Source of the DNA: CAYPPG01 sp964412555
GTDB lineage: Bacteria > Hinthialibacterota > Hinthialibacteria > Hinthialibacterales > Hinthialibacteraceae
Assembly: GCA_964412555.1 (NCBI GenBank)
Contig: CAYPPG010000095.1
Span: 1 to 20,199 of the forward strand
DNA length: 20,199 bases
Direction of reading: 5' to 3'
The translations under genes and the position numbers were made by a program. Under the pieces are notes generated by a model. The model saw only the letters and a list, made by a program, of their open reading frames with translations. It did no database searches and was not told the DNA's origin. This document shows, piece by piece, positions 1 to 7,700 of this stretch. Every line of letters starts with the position of its first letter. Position 1 is the first letter of the stretch.

Positions 1-55
1 TAATCCACCTTAAAAAAAGGTTAAATTTGTCTAGACAATGGGGTACACCTTATAC

Positions 56-727
56 TTATGATTTTATTTCTTCTTTCGCTTCTTTCACGAGTTGAATGAA
101 TTGCGTTGCCGTTTCGGTAATGGCTTTCCAGTCTTGATTCGCCAATGCCTTCTTTGAGACTAGATTCCCGCCAACCGCGAGACAGCATGCGCCGGCCTTG
201 ATGAAATCTTTGGCGGTTTCCAGGCTGACACCTCCTGTCGGGGAGAGCCGGACTTGGGGCAGCGGTCCAAGGATATCTTTGAAATAGCCAGGTCCCAAAG
301 TGGAAGCGGGGAATACCTTTACGATATCGGCGCCGGCTTCCCAGGCGGTTAAAATTTCCGTGGGCGTATAGGCGCCGGGGATGCAAACCGCCGTATAGCG
401 GCGGCACATTTCGATGACTTGCCGATTCAATGTCGGTGAAACGACATATTCCGCTCCGGCCAAAATGGCGGCCCGGCATGTTTCGGGATCAAGCACCGTT
501 CCGACTCCGATAACCACCTCTTCATTTTTCATTTTTGACGAGACGTCATGGATGACGTCCAATGCGTTCGGCGTGGTCATGGTCACTTCGATGGCCTTCA
601 CGCCGCCATCGCGCAAGGCATAGACGACATCCGCCAGCTGCTCGCTGCTTTGGGCGCGGATGACAGCGACGATGCCTGTTTCTAGCATTAAGTGGAGGTT
701 GCGTCCTTTTCTTTGAACTGTGATCAT
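56..727 (-). CDS. eda: 2-keto-3-deoxy-6-phosphogluconate / 4-hydroxy-2-oxoglutarate aldolase
   Basis: A class I aldolase of the KDPG/KHG family, which cleaves 2-keto-3-deoxy-6-phosphogluconate to pyruvate and glyceraldehyde-3-phosphate in Entner-Doudoroff or sugar-acid catabolism in the cytoplasm. The 223-aa protein is near the usual family length (about 205-225). It shows the Schiff-base lysine in VKVFPAS (about K137), the glutamate in IEVTMTTP (about E47), the GVGTVLD strand and the phosphate-binding SPTGGV loop. I chose the ATG at 727, which has GAGG eight bases upstream, because the longer open frame to 772 runs into a palindromic repeat and adds an arginine-rich tail (MPPRRRR) unlike the family. 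It is divergent from the NCS1 permease. Nothing nearby identifies the sugar acid, and a 2-keto-3-deoxy-6-phosphogalactonate aldolase is possible. Confidence 0.9.
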   Translation of the reverse strand: MITVQRKGRNLHLMLETGIVAVIRAQSSEQLADVVYALRDGGVKAIEVTMTTPNALDVIHDVSSKMKNEEVVIGVGTVLDPETCRAAILAGAEYVVSPTLNRQVIEMCRRYTAVCIPGAYTPTEILTAWEAGADIVKVFPASTLGPGYFKDILGPLPQVRLSPTGGVSLETAKDFIKAGACCLAVGGNLVSKKALANQDWKAITETATQFIQLVKEAKEEIKS

Positions 728-748
728 ACTGATTGCCTCGTTTTTAGT

Positions 749-807
749 GTATCGCCGCCGTCTCGGCGGCATCTGTTTACTTGCCGGCAGGATGCCGGCG
801 TTACACT
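749..807. repeat. Composite palindromic repeat (hairpins A + B), copy 1
   Basis: Hairpin A is the near-palindrome GCCGCCGTCTCGGCGGC at 754-770. About 12 bases later comes hairpin B, GCCGGC-AGGAT-GCCGGC at 783-799, followed by the tail GTTACACT ending at 807. The same A-spacer-B-tail order and orientation recurs at 3761-3815, so this is a dispersed unit and not chance dyads. It lies just upstream of the aldolase start. Confidence 0.85.
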
Positions 808-812
808 TGAGC

Positions 813-834
813 GTATCGCCGCCGTCCCGGCGGC
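813..834. repeat. Hairpin A repeat, second local copy
   Basis: GCCGCCGTCCCGGCGGC at 818-834 repeats hairpin A of the preceding element with one change (T to C). It is preceded by the same bases GTATC as the first copy. It lacks a B hairpin and runs directly into a type C repeat. Confidence 0.8.
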
Positions 835-843
835 TCTATTGAA

Positions 844-897
844 ATGCGGGCAGGGATGCCCGCGCTCCGACACAGGGATGCCTGCGCTCCGGCATGT
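844..897. repeat. Type C palindromic repeat, one full and one partial copy
   Basis: The core ATGCGGGCAGGGATGCCCGC (844-863) is followed by GCTCCGACA. A truncated second half-unit, CAGGGATGCCTGCGCTCCG, runs from 873. GCGGGCA and TGCCCGC form the stem of a hairpin. The same core is seen at 10582 and in the tandem array at 18877. Confidence 0.85.
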
Positions 898-928
898 ATG
901 ATAATCCTATTCTTTCTCTGTAACAACC

Positions 929-958
929 TTGACGCTTGTATTCTCTTGGACGTAGAAT
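929..958 (+). promoter_or_regulatory. Sigma70-like promoter for the permease
   Basis: TTGACG (929-934) and TAGAAT (953-958) are separated by 18 bp, close to the -35/-10 consensus. They lie about 45 bp upstream of the GTG start at 1002 and after the repeats, so the repeats would not be in the transcript. Confidence 0.5.
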
Positions 959-1001
959 CGCTATCAGTGTACTGTTATCACAGAGGAGGAGGATATTCAG
1001 C

Positions 1002-2405
1002 GTGTCAGATTCCGGATCGTTAGAAACCATGACCCACCGGTTGGATAAACTCTATGAATTCGATCGGGAACCGGTCAGAGAAGAAAATCTGCATGGAGGA
1101 TCCCGCTTCGCTTCCGTTTTTGCCGGCGAGCATGTGGCGGGAACGGAATTCGTCATCGGAGCCTTTTTTGTTCTGAACGGTGTGGGGGCATTCGATCTGC
1201 TTGTCGGATTGATCATCGGCAACCTATTGGCCGTTCTCTCCTGGACGTTCATCTGCGCCCCGATTGCCGTCCGAGTGCGCTTGACGTTATATTGGTATTT
1301 ACGAAAAATCGCCGGACCGGGAGTGATGGTGATTTACAATATCGCGAACGCTTTCCTTTATTGCATCCTGGCCGGTGCGATGATCTCGGTGGCGGCTACC
1401 GCTGTGGGGATTCCTTTCAACATCGAGATGCCCTCGTTGACCGACCAGTATCCGAACAGCGTCGGGTGGGTGTTGGTCGTTTGGCTCGTCGGAGCAGTGG
1501 TTTGTACTATCGCGGTTTTAGGCTTTAAGCGGGTCAGCCAATTTTCCGGTGTGTGCGTGCCGTGGATGTTCCTTGTCTTCATCGCCGGAGCGTTGGCGGT
1601 TCTGCCGAAATTGGAAGGATTCAACTCGCTTGGCGACTTTTGGCATGTAGCGAAAACGCAGATATGGGATGGCGTGCCGAAAGAAGGACAAGAAAAACTC
1701 GGCATGTATCATATTATATTTTTTGCATGGTTCTGCAATCTCGCCATGCATGTCGGTCTGTCGGATATGGCGCTTTTTCGCTATGCGAAAAGTTGGACCT
1801 ATGGCTTCTATTCCGCATTGGGGATGTATTTAGGGCATTTTCTTGCCTGGATTTGCTCGGGGATCATGATCGCGGTCTATGGACGCGAATTCGGATTCGG
1901 TATCGAACCGGGACCGATGGCCTATAATGCCTGCGGACTCACCGGCGCGGCCGCCGTTGTCATTGCCGGTTGGACAACTGCTAATCCGACAATATACCGC
2001 GCTGGGCTTGCGTTACAGATCGTCACCCCGAACTGGCCGCGCTGGGCTATGACCATCGTAGCGTTTGCCGTTGCCACGACACTCGCCTGTTTCCCGCTCT
2101 TCGTCATGAACTTGCTAAATTTCGTCGCTATCTATGGATTGATCCTGATGCCGATTGGCGCGGTCGTCTTCGCCGAACATTGGCTGTTCCCCATGTTCGG
2201 TTTACAGCAATATTGGACGGAAGAACGGAAACTGATGTTCAACTGGCCCGCGTTGATCACCTGGATCGGCGTGCTTTTGCTCTGCTGGTGGCCGATGGAA
2301 GCCATCGGTATTCACCTCTTTTTCCGCTGGCTGCCGGGATATTTCCTATCGTTGGCGATCTATATCGGATTGGTTTATGTCATACAAAAGGAGGGGAAGA
2401 AGTAA
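1002..2405 (+). CDS. NCS1-family permease (cytosine/purine/allantoin type)
   Basis: A 467-aa polytopic inner-membrane transporter with about 12 hydrophobic segments, the usual size of nucleobase:cation symporter-1 proteins. The stretch GWTTANPTIYRAGLALQ corresponds to the conserved TT-N-N-Y-x-G region of CodB/Mhp1-like carriers, and the N-terminal FFVLNGVGAFDLLVGLIIGN helix fits TM1-2. I chose the GTG at 1002 because GGAGGAGG ends nine bases before it; an ATG at 1029 is the alternative, and the open frame extends upstream to 936 without an RBS. Substrates of this family are nucleobases, hydantoins, allantoin or thiamine precursors; nothing nearby tells which. The gene is divergent from the KDPG aldolase, which gives no obvious metabolic link. 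Confidence 0.85.
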   Translation: MSDSGSLETMTHRLDKLYEFDREPVREENLHGGSRFASVFAGEHVAGTEFVIGAFFVLNGVGAFDLLVGLIIGNLLAVLSWTFICAPIAVRVRLTLYWYLRKIAGPGVMVIYNIANAFLYCILAGAMISVAATAVGIPFNIEMPSLTDQYPNSVGWVLVVWLVGAVVCTIAVLGFKRVSQFSGVCVPWMFLVFIAGALAVLPKLEGFNSLGDFWHVAKTQIWDGVPKEGQEKLGMYHIIFFAWFCNLAMHVGLSDMALFRYAKSWTYGFYSALGMYLGHFLAWICSGIMIAVYGREFGFGIEPGPMAYNACGLTGAAAVVIAGWTTANPTIYRAGLALQIVTPNWPRWAMTIVAFAVATTLACFPLFVMNLLNFVAIYGLILMPIGAVVFAEHWLFPMFGLQQYWTEERKLMFNWPALITWIGVLLLCWWPMEAIGIHLFFRWLPGYFLSLAIYIGLVYVIQKEGKK

Positions 2406-2517
2406 ATCTTTTAACGATGCAGGAAACATCTCCTTGTATTTATTGAAATAAGGGGAATATGACTTAACTATCAGCGACATAGTATTAGAACTCGTTTTCT
2501 ACAAAAATGGAAATCTC

Positions 2518-2838
2518 ATGAAGGAAAGGGATTATAAACTCGTAGAGCAATTCAAACAAAAATTGCTGGAAAATGACATCCCGGTTCGAGAGTTAATCGT
2601 ATTCGGTTCTCGCGCCCGTGGTGAAGCCAATCCGGATTCCGATTTGGACGTTTTAGTACTTGTGGATTGGACATCTCCTGAATCGGAAAGTCTTGTAAGC
2701 CATTGTGCTTGGGAAGTGGGATTCGAAGCGGATATCATCATTCAATCAGTAGTATTGACCTATCAACAAGCAAGAGAAGGTCCGGAAAAATCCTCGTTGC
2801 TTATGCTAGCCGTTGAAAAGGAAGGCGTGAGTGTATGA
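2518..2838 (+). CDS. MNT-type minimal nucleotidyltransferase
   Basis: A 106-aa protein of the DNA polymerase beta superfamily, MNT group. The motif GSRARGEANPDSDLDVLV carries the GSxxRG loop and the paired catalytic Asp residues; a third acidic residue is in FEADIII. In MNT/HEPN toxin-antitoxin pairs the MNT member transfers AMP to a tyrosine of the HEPN RNase and inactivates it. The expected HEPN gene would overlap the stop codon, and an ATG does overlap it (2835), but that frame closes after 31 codons (see the pseudogene entry). The start at 2518 lacks a good Shine-Dalgarno sequence, but length and motif spacing fit the family. It is the first member of a tightly packed chain reaching 3320. 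Confidence 0.85.
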   Translation: MKERDYKLVEQFKQKLLENDIPVRELIVFGSRARGEANPDSDLDVLVLVDWTSPESESLVSHCAWEVGFEADIIIQSVVLTYQQAREGPEKSSLLMLAVEKEGVSV

Positions 2839-2930
2839 AACCAACAACCAGGATTTGGCTAAGAATTTTTACTAACATATGGTACTTATATGAGAAAAAT
2901 ATTTTTATCATTCAGGAGATGACATCATGA
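2835..2930 (+). pseudogene. Vestigial 31-codon ORF, possible HEPN remnant
   Basis: This frame starts at an ATGA overlap with the MNT stop and ends at another ATGA overlap with the next gene. It begins MKPTTRIWLR, which resembles the usual start of HEPN-domain partners of MNT proteins (MKPxTxEWLRKAEED), then turns into an AT-rich, family-unlike stretch. The RxxxxH motif of HEPN RNases is absent. My reading is a HEPN gene reduced by deletion to its first ten or so codons. It could instead be a short linker ORF without function. Confidence 0.4.
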
Positions 2931-3142
2931 AACCCTATAGACTCATTGCCGGCTTTTTCGCTATCCTCGCCTTGATCATCTGCATCGTTGCTCCGTTGCG
3001 GGTATTCTTAGGAATGCCGACGGAGGATTATGATCGGAATTTCGAGATTTATCTGACTTGGTTCAACTGGGCGACATTGCTATGGTTTATCAGTGCACCG
3101 GTTTGGATGGTGCCGGAGATTTTTCAGAAGGAGCAGGAATAG
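2927..3142 (+). CDS. Small two-TM membrane protein, function unknown
   Basis: A 71-aa protein with two hydrophobic segments, about residues 5-29 (LIAGFFAILALIICIVAPLR) and 42-65 (YLTWFNWATLLWFISAPVWM), separated by a short acidic loop (MPTEDYDRNFE). AGGAG lies about eight bases before the ATG. I do not recognise the family. Its ATG overlaps the stop of the preceding vestigial ORF and its stop is one base before the next start, so it is probably co-translated with its neighbours. Possible roles are an accessory subunit for the upstream NCS1 permease or part of the MNT/Fic cluster; the sequence does not decide. Confidence 0.7.
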   Translation: MKPYRLIAGFFAILALIICIVAPLRVFLGMPTEDYDRNFEIYLTWFNWATLLWFISAPVWMVPEIFQKEQE

Positions 3143-3143
3143 A

Positions 3144-3320
3144 ATGAAATTGGTTGATTATATCCCACAACTCCAGGATCCATTGCAGAGAAAGTTGATT
3201 ATCCTGCAATCTGTCAAGTCATCGGTGATGCTCGAAGGAATGGATGAAGCAGAGAAGAAAAGTGACGAAGAAATTAAAAAAGTCAAAAACGAATTAATTA
3301 AAAGGGAACAAGAAGGTTAG
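3144..3320 (+). CDS. Fic antitoxin-like small protein with inhibitory helix motif
   Basis: A 58-aa protein whose middle, LQSVKSSVMLEGMDEAEK, contains S27-x-x-x-E31-G32. This matches the inhibition motif (S/T)xxxE(G/N) of Fic regulation, in which the glutamate contacts the second arginine of the Fic motif and blocks productive ATP binding. In class I systems this helix is on a separate small antitoxin, as seems to be the case here. The C-terminus (KKSDEEIKKVKNELIKREQEG) is a charged helix. GGAG is found about ten bases upstream of the ATG at 3144. Unusually, the gene is not upstream of fic on the same strand; it is convergent with it and their 3' ends overlap by 23 bp. Confidence 0.6.
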   Translation: MKLVDYIPQLQDPLQRKLIILQSVKSSVMLEGMDEAEKKSDEEIKKVKNELIKREQEG

Positions 3321-3735
3321 ACAAGAAAGCTTCTAGTTTTGAATGATCGGCTTGACTCCATACGAATTGAATCGATTCATAATATTCTTTTTTTATTTTT
3401 TCGGAAACAAATCCTTCTACACTTAGAGGTTTATAAGCCGCCTGAGCTAAAATGAGATTGCATAGCAACCTTGTCAACCTTCCATTCCCATCTCGAAAGG
3501 GATGAATCACGATTAATTCACCATGAATCATGGCTATTCTTTTTACGATCTCTTTTTTGGATAGTGAAGGACTGATAGGAGTCATTTTCTGGAGCAAAGA
3601 GTTATATTTCTCCATTTCCTGTGGAATATAGATTGCATGACACCAACGAATATTGCCTGAAGACAAATCAATTGTTCTATATTTCCCCGCCCACCGATAG
3701 ATATTTCCCAGAAATAATTCATGCAACTTACACAC
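3298..3735 (-). CDS. Fic-domain AMP-transferase, possibly N-terminally truncated
   Basis: The 145-aa frame carries the full Fic active-site motif HPFRDGNGRLTR (about 78-89), with the catalytic His, the anion-binding GNGR and the second Arg that inhibitory glutamates contact. The upstream flap and helix IYRWAGKYRTIDLSSG is typical of the family. Fic proteins transfer AMP, or sometimes other groups, to hydroxyl side chains of targets. The annotated start is GTG at 3735, but GGAG lies only two bases before it, and the frame stays open upstream with family-like residues (FDVFTEGD) until a stop inside the palindromic repeat at 3761-3815. No ATG, GTG or TTG occurs there. Roughly 30-50 N-terminal residues seem to be missing compared with small Fic proteins, so activity is uncertain. 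Confidence 0.8.
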   Translation of the reverse strand: MCKLHELFLGNIYRWAGKYRTIDLSSGNIRWCHAIYIPQEMEKYNSLLQKMTPISPSLSKKEIVKRIAMIHGELIVIHPFRDGNGRLTRLLCNLILAQAAYKPLSVEGFVSEKIKKEYYESIQFVWSQADHSKLEAFLSNLLVPF

Positions 3736-3760
3736 ATCTCCTTCAGTAAAAACATCGAAA

Positions 3761-3815
3761 CACCGCCGTCTCGGCGGCTTTTAAGGACAAGCCGGCAAGA
3801 TGCCGGCGTTACACT
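3761..3815. repeat. Composite palindromic repeat (hairpins A + B), copy 2
   Basis: CCGCCGTCTCGGCGG at 3763-3777, then a 13-base spacer, GCCGGC-AAGAT-GCCGGC at 3791-3807, and the tail GTTACACT to 3815. This is the same architecture and orientation as 749-807. It abuts the 5' end of the fic frame. Confidence 0.85.
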
Positions 3816-3890
3816 CCAATAAATATTTCTGCAAGATACACCGTATAAGAACTATTGAAGTCTCTTGATAAAAAATTAGGATAATTCTCA

Positions 3891-4763
3891 ATGACTCGAC
3901 ATTATTGTTACATTATGGTTCTGATTCTACTTCTCATCGGTAATGGATATATGCCCAATGCTGAGGAATCAACAGTTGAGCGGGATTCGTTTGTGTATAC
4001 GGATCTGCCAAGAAAGGAATACATGAACCGTTGGTTGATCTGCGGCCCGTTTCCTGTGAACGCCTCATACACTGCAGAAAAATTACAAACGGATCCTTCC
4101 TACAAATCACCTCTTACAATACAGAAGATTTTTCAACTGCACGAGAATAAAATTATTTCAAGCAACAATGCCCTTCAACAAGTTCGAGTCTTCGATTGCG
4201 ATCTTCTTGCGAAACACGGCGGGGAAAGCGAGATCCGCCCTCAGGAAGGTTTGACGCATCACTACAACAATTCGGAATACACATGGCGCTTTTATCAAAG
4301 TGATGACCGATTGATCGACTGGCAAACAATCTATGGAAATTTGAATTTTGCAGTTGCTTATGCATATGCCGAAATCGATGCCGAGGATACACAACCAGCT
4401 CACATCTATCTTGGCAGTGACGATGCGGCCAAAGTCTGGTTGAATGGACAATTGGTTCATGAGCGTTGGGGGGGAAGAGCGACCTATCCGGACAGCGACA
4501 AAGTGCCGGTGGAATTGCAGGCGGGGAAAAACCGGTTGCTTTTCAAAATCCAAAACGAAATTGGGGATTGGTCCTTCATCTGCCGGATTGTGAATCAAAC
4601 CGTACTCGAGGAAATCCAAAAGGAGCACGCCCAGCGGCGAAGGCAAAGAAGCCCATTCGAAGAAGCGTTGCACCGTAATTCGGCGGTGATTCTATCCACC
4701 ATGATCGCGTTCATGGTTATCGGCTTCATATCCCTGGTGGCGCTCCTTCGCGGAAAATTTTAA
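3891..4763 (+). CDS. Exported, C-terminally anchored protein with a beta-sandwich domain
   Basis: A 290-aa protein with an N-terminal signal segment (about 8-20), a conserved RWLICGPFPVN start of the mature part, and a beta-sandwich domain around residues 165-235 containing LGSDDAAKVWLNGQLVH and ELQAGKNRLLFKI. That pattern (GSDD, KVWxNG, AGxNxLLxK) is common in extracellular proteins of planctomycete-like bacteria and resembles PA14 or glycosidase sugar-binding folds. A TM helix at about 264-286 with a short RGKF tail should anchor it in the membrane. The start ATG has AGGA about nine bases upstream. No catalytic motif is visible, so a carbohydrate- or ligand-binding surface role is inference. 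It is convergent with the M4 protease, with 27 bp between them. Confidence 0.75.
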   Translation: MTRHYCYIMVLILLLIGNGYMPNAEESTVERDSFVYTDLPRKEYMNRWLICGPFPVNASYTAEKLQTDPSYKSPLTIQKIFQLHENKIISSNNALQQVRVFDCDLLAKHGGESEIRPQEGLTHHYNNSEYTWRFYQSDDRLIDWQTIYGNLNFAVAYAYAEIDAEDTQPAHIYLGSDDAAKVWLNGQLVHERWGGRATYPDSDKVPVELQAGKNRLLFKIQNEIGDWSFICRIVNQTVLEEIQKEHAQRRRQRSPFEEALHRNSAVILSTMIAFMVIGFISLVALLRGKF

Positions 4764-4790
4764 TTTCAACGTAGAATCAATCCATCTATT

Positions 4791-7700
4791 TTATTGGCTG
4801 GCGCTAAATAGAATCCTTCCCGTATAGGCCGACTCCATATCGATGACATAAGCCTCCAAGCGGTCTACGAGCACATTGACACTGCCTTCCTGTCCCGTCG
4901 CCGCCACTTGAATGATCGGCGTTACCAAATGCCCTGTATCGGGTTCATATAATAGAACCAGAGTCCTTGCTTCATCCACGAAACTCGCCGCAGTAGCCGG
5001 AATATGTGTCGCGATGGAGGTATCCGTCGCCGCCAGACTCCCTTTCAACGCGGCCACCGCAATTGCCGCGTTCGCTCCATCGGAACGGGCGGTCAGCCGC
5101 AGGAGGATAGGTTTTCCTCCCGTATCTATTGGAGCCGCGGCATAGATGAACGCCACCTGGCCCGGTTGTACTGTAATGCTCAATCCTTTATCATCCACCG
5201 ATGAAGGAATCGGATTGCCGAAAAATGCAGTTGAATCTATGCTGCCCGCTTCCGCTCCAGTAAAACCTCCGGGAATGACACTCCAGCCGTTTTCAGCCAA
5301 AGTTGCTTGATCGAATTCATAAACAATCGACGGTTGAATGGGTGAAGGGATAACGGGTGTTTGATCCGGAACCGGTGGCTGTGTCGGCTGCTGTACCGGT
5401 GTCGGTGTATTCGTCGGTTGAATGACCGTTGGAGGCAGGAGTGTAGGGATCTCGGTCGGTGGCGGAATTGTTGGCTCAGCAGAGCCGACACCCGTTCCTG
5501 ATAGATTGACTGACACTTCCGTCTTATCCATATCCGTCGATCTTACACGCAAGACGGCATTTAAGGTACCGGCTTGTCGAGGGACAAAGGTCACTTGAAA
5601 CGTCATCTCCTTGCCCGCTGGGATTTCACGATTGATGCCATTGTGGGTGAATGAATCGGCGTTTGTTCCTTCTATCGTGATGTCTAAAATCTGTAAATCG
5701 CCATTGCCGGAATTTTGAATGCGAACATCTTTCTGCACACTCGATCCAACCGATTCTTCTCCAAATGCCAGAGAAGCAGGCACTGTAATTTCTCCCTTTT
5801 GCGGGACGAATTCTCCAACACGGAAACCGACAGGGAAAGAAAGCGGTGTCGTGTGAGATACCAGCAAATTCGTGGAATCCGGTTCAAGAGTCATTTGGTC
5901 CGTGGCCAGCGCACTTTCCAACATCATAAAATTGGTACCCGTTTGATCGACGGTCGTGAAAACAACTTTTCGATCATCGCCACGATAAGAGGGACGTCCT
6001 AATAACGCCAGTTGAGAATGAATGACGCCAATTTCACTCTTATCAAAATCAAGTATGACAATATTGTAACTCCGTTGATTTCCCTGTGTCAGTTCCAGAT
6101 CCGCCACGAGCAAATGATCACTAGTATGCGCAAACGTCGGATTCCCGATCTGCAATCCCGGTGACTGTTGCATGACGATGTTCATCGATAAATCAGCTAG
6201 ACGCAGGGAATAAATCCCCCAACCTGTATAGGTTTCTCCCGACGCCAATTTCAAATCTGAGACGGCGTCGAAGATCAAGTGATCGCCTCGAAAATTAAAG
6301 GTCAGTACATCGGCATAATTCAAGACGGCATCTTCCGGTGCATCCGGTTGCGGGATTTTTAATTCCACTTGTTGGATCTCTTCCGTTTGCATATTCATAA
6401 TATAAATGTAAGAATCTTTATGAATCGAGGTAAACGCGATATACCGGTAATCCTTTGACATGGCAATCGTTCGAACCAATCCATTGTCGATCAACAGCCG
6501 TTCTTCTTCACCGTCACTCGCATAAATATTATTCATCGCATCGACATACATTCCCCACATCCCATCTCCGGACATTGCCGGCCGAGTATTGGCAACATAG
6601 CGGGGAGCCAAGAGACGATTTTCCCCATTCACATGGATTAAGAGTTGATAATAATAATCCTCGCGCACCGGATCGACACCTGCGGATGGATCGGCGGCTA
6701 AAAACAAAACCGCGTCAGTCCCTTCTGTTGGTTTTCCTGGTGTCGGCTCGTTCACTTCTCCTCCATCCAGTATACCGACCTCATCGAAGGCGCTTTTTGC
6801 GGTTTGCACTTCGGGGCTGTTCTCCCCGAACAAATCGACTGCCGCCGAGATTACCGCGCGACGATAATCGACAAATTGCGAGCGTTGCCGGAGATAGAGT
6901 GTCTGTGCCCGATGAACAATGTCTTCCGTTTTATCCCGTCCGATACCGTTCGGTCCCGCTGCCAGTAAAAACGACGCCCGATTCGGAATTCCACAGTTGA
7001 TATGAACTCCTCCTTGATCTCTCTCGATCGGCCAATTCACGAATTCCGACATATGGCTCGGTAAGGGAGACGTCACATTCGGATTGCCTGGATTTTCCAT
7101 ATCCCGTACTGCAATTTTTCCTGCGACACTCACCACTTCTTCTCCCATCAGCCAATCTTCGCGATCCACCATACAGCCGAAAAAGTCGGATAAATGTTCA
7201 TTCAAGGCGCCGGATTGAAATTCATAAATTAAATTGGCGGTAAAGTTCGTAATCCCATGCGTATATTCATGGGCAACGATATCCAAACTATGAGGTAAAA
7301 TACCACCATATTCGCTATCGCCATCTCCGAAGACCATCCCTTTCAAGCCAGGATTCCAAAACGCGTTGTCCGTCGTTTGGCTGCCATCCGGTAAGGTAAA
7401 ACGGGGATGGATCATTCCCCAAATATTCAAGCCTTCATCGTTGATTGAATTACGCTGGAAGGTTTCCCGATAATAATCTTCCGTCAATGCAAAATTCCGC
7501 ATGAGGCTGACGGCGGTAGCATCCCATTGATTCAAATCCGGTGTGGCAACAGTATACACAGTCATTTCTCCCCCGAAGACTTGATCCTGCAAATCCATCA
7601 CGAAAATAGCGCCTCGTAATTGATCAAGTTTCGGGGGATTGGAAGCAGCCGCATCATACATAGGTTGTATCGTATCGATTGCATAATACTGCCCGCTTTC

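Noticed and set aside
7..22. Short inverted repeat ACCTT/AAGGT with A-rich loop after the aldolase gene, possible terminator
   Set aside because: Only five base pairs, AT-rich, and without a proper U-tract after the stem in the minus direction.
4158..4673. 171-aa minus-strand frame opposite the 3891 gene
   Set aside because: Shadow of the real gene; no ribosome site and no family-like composition.
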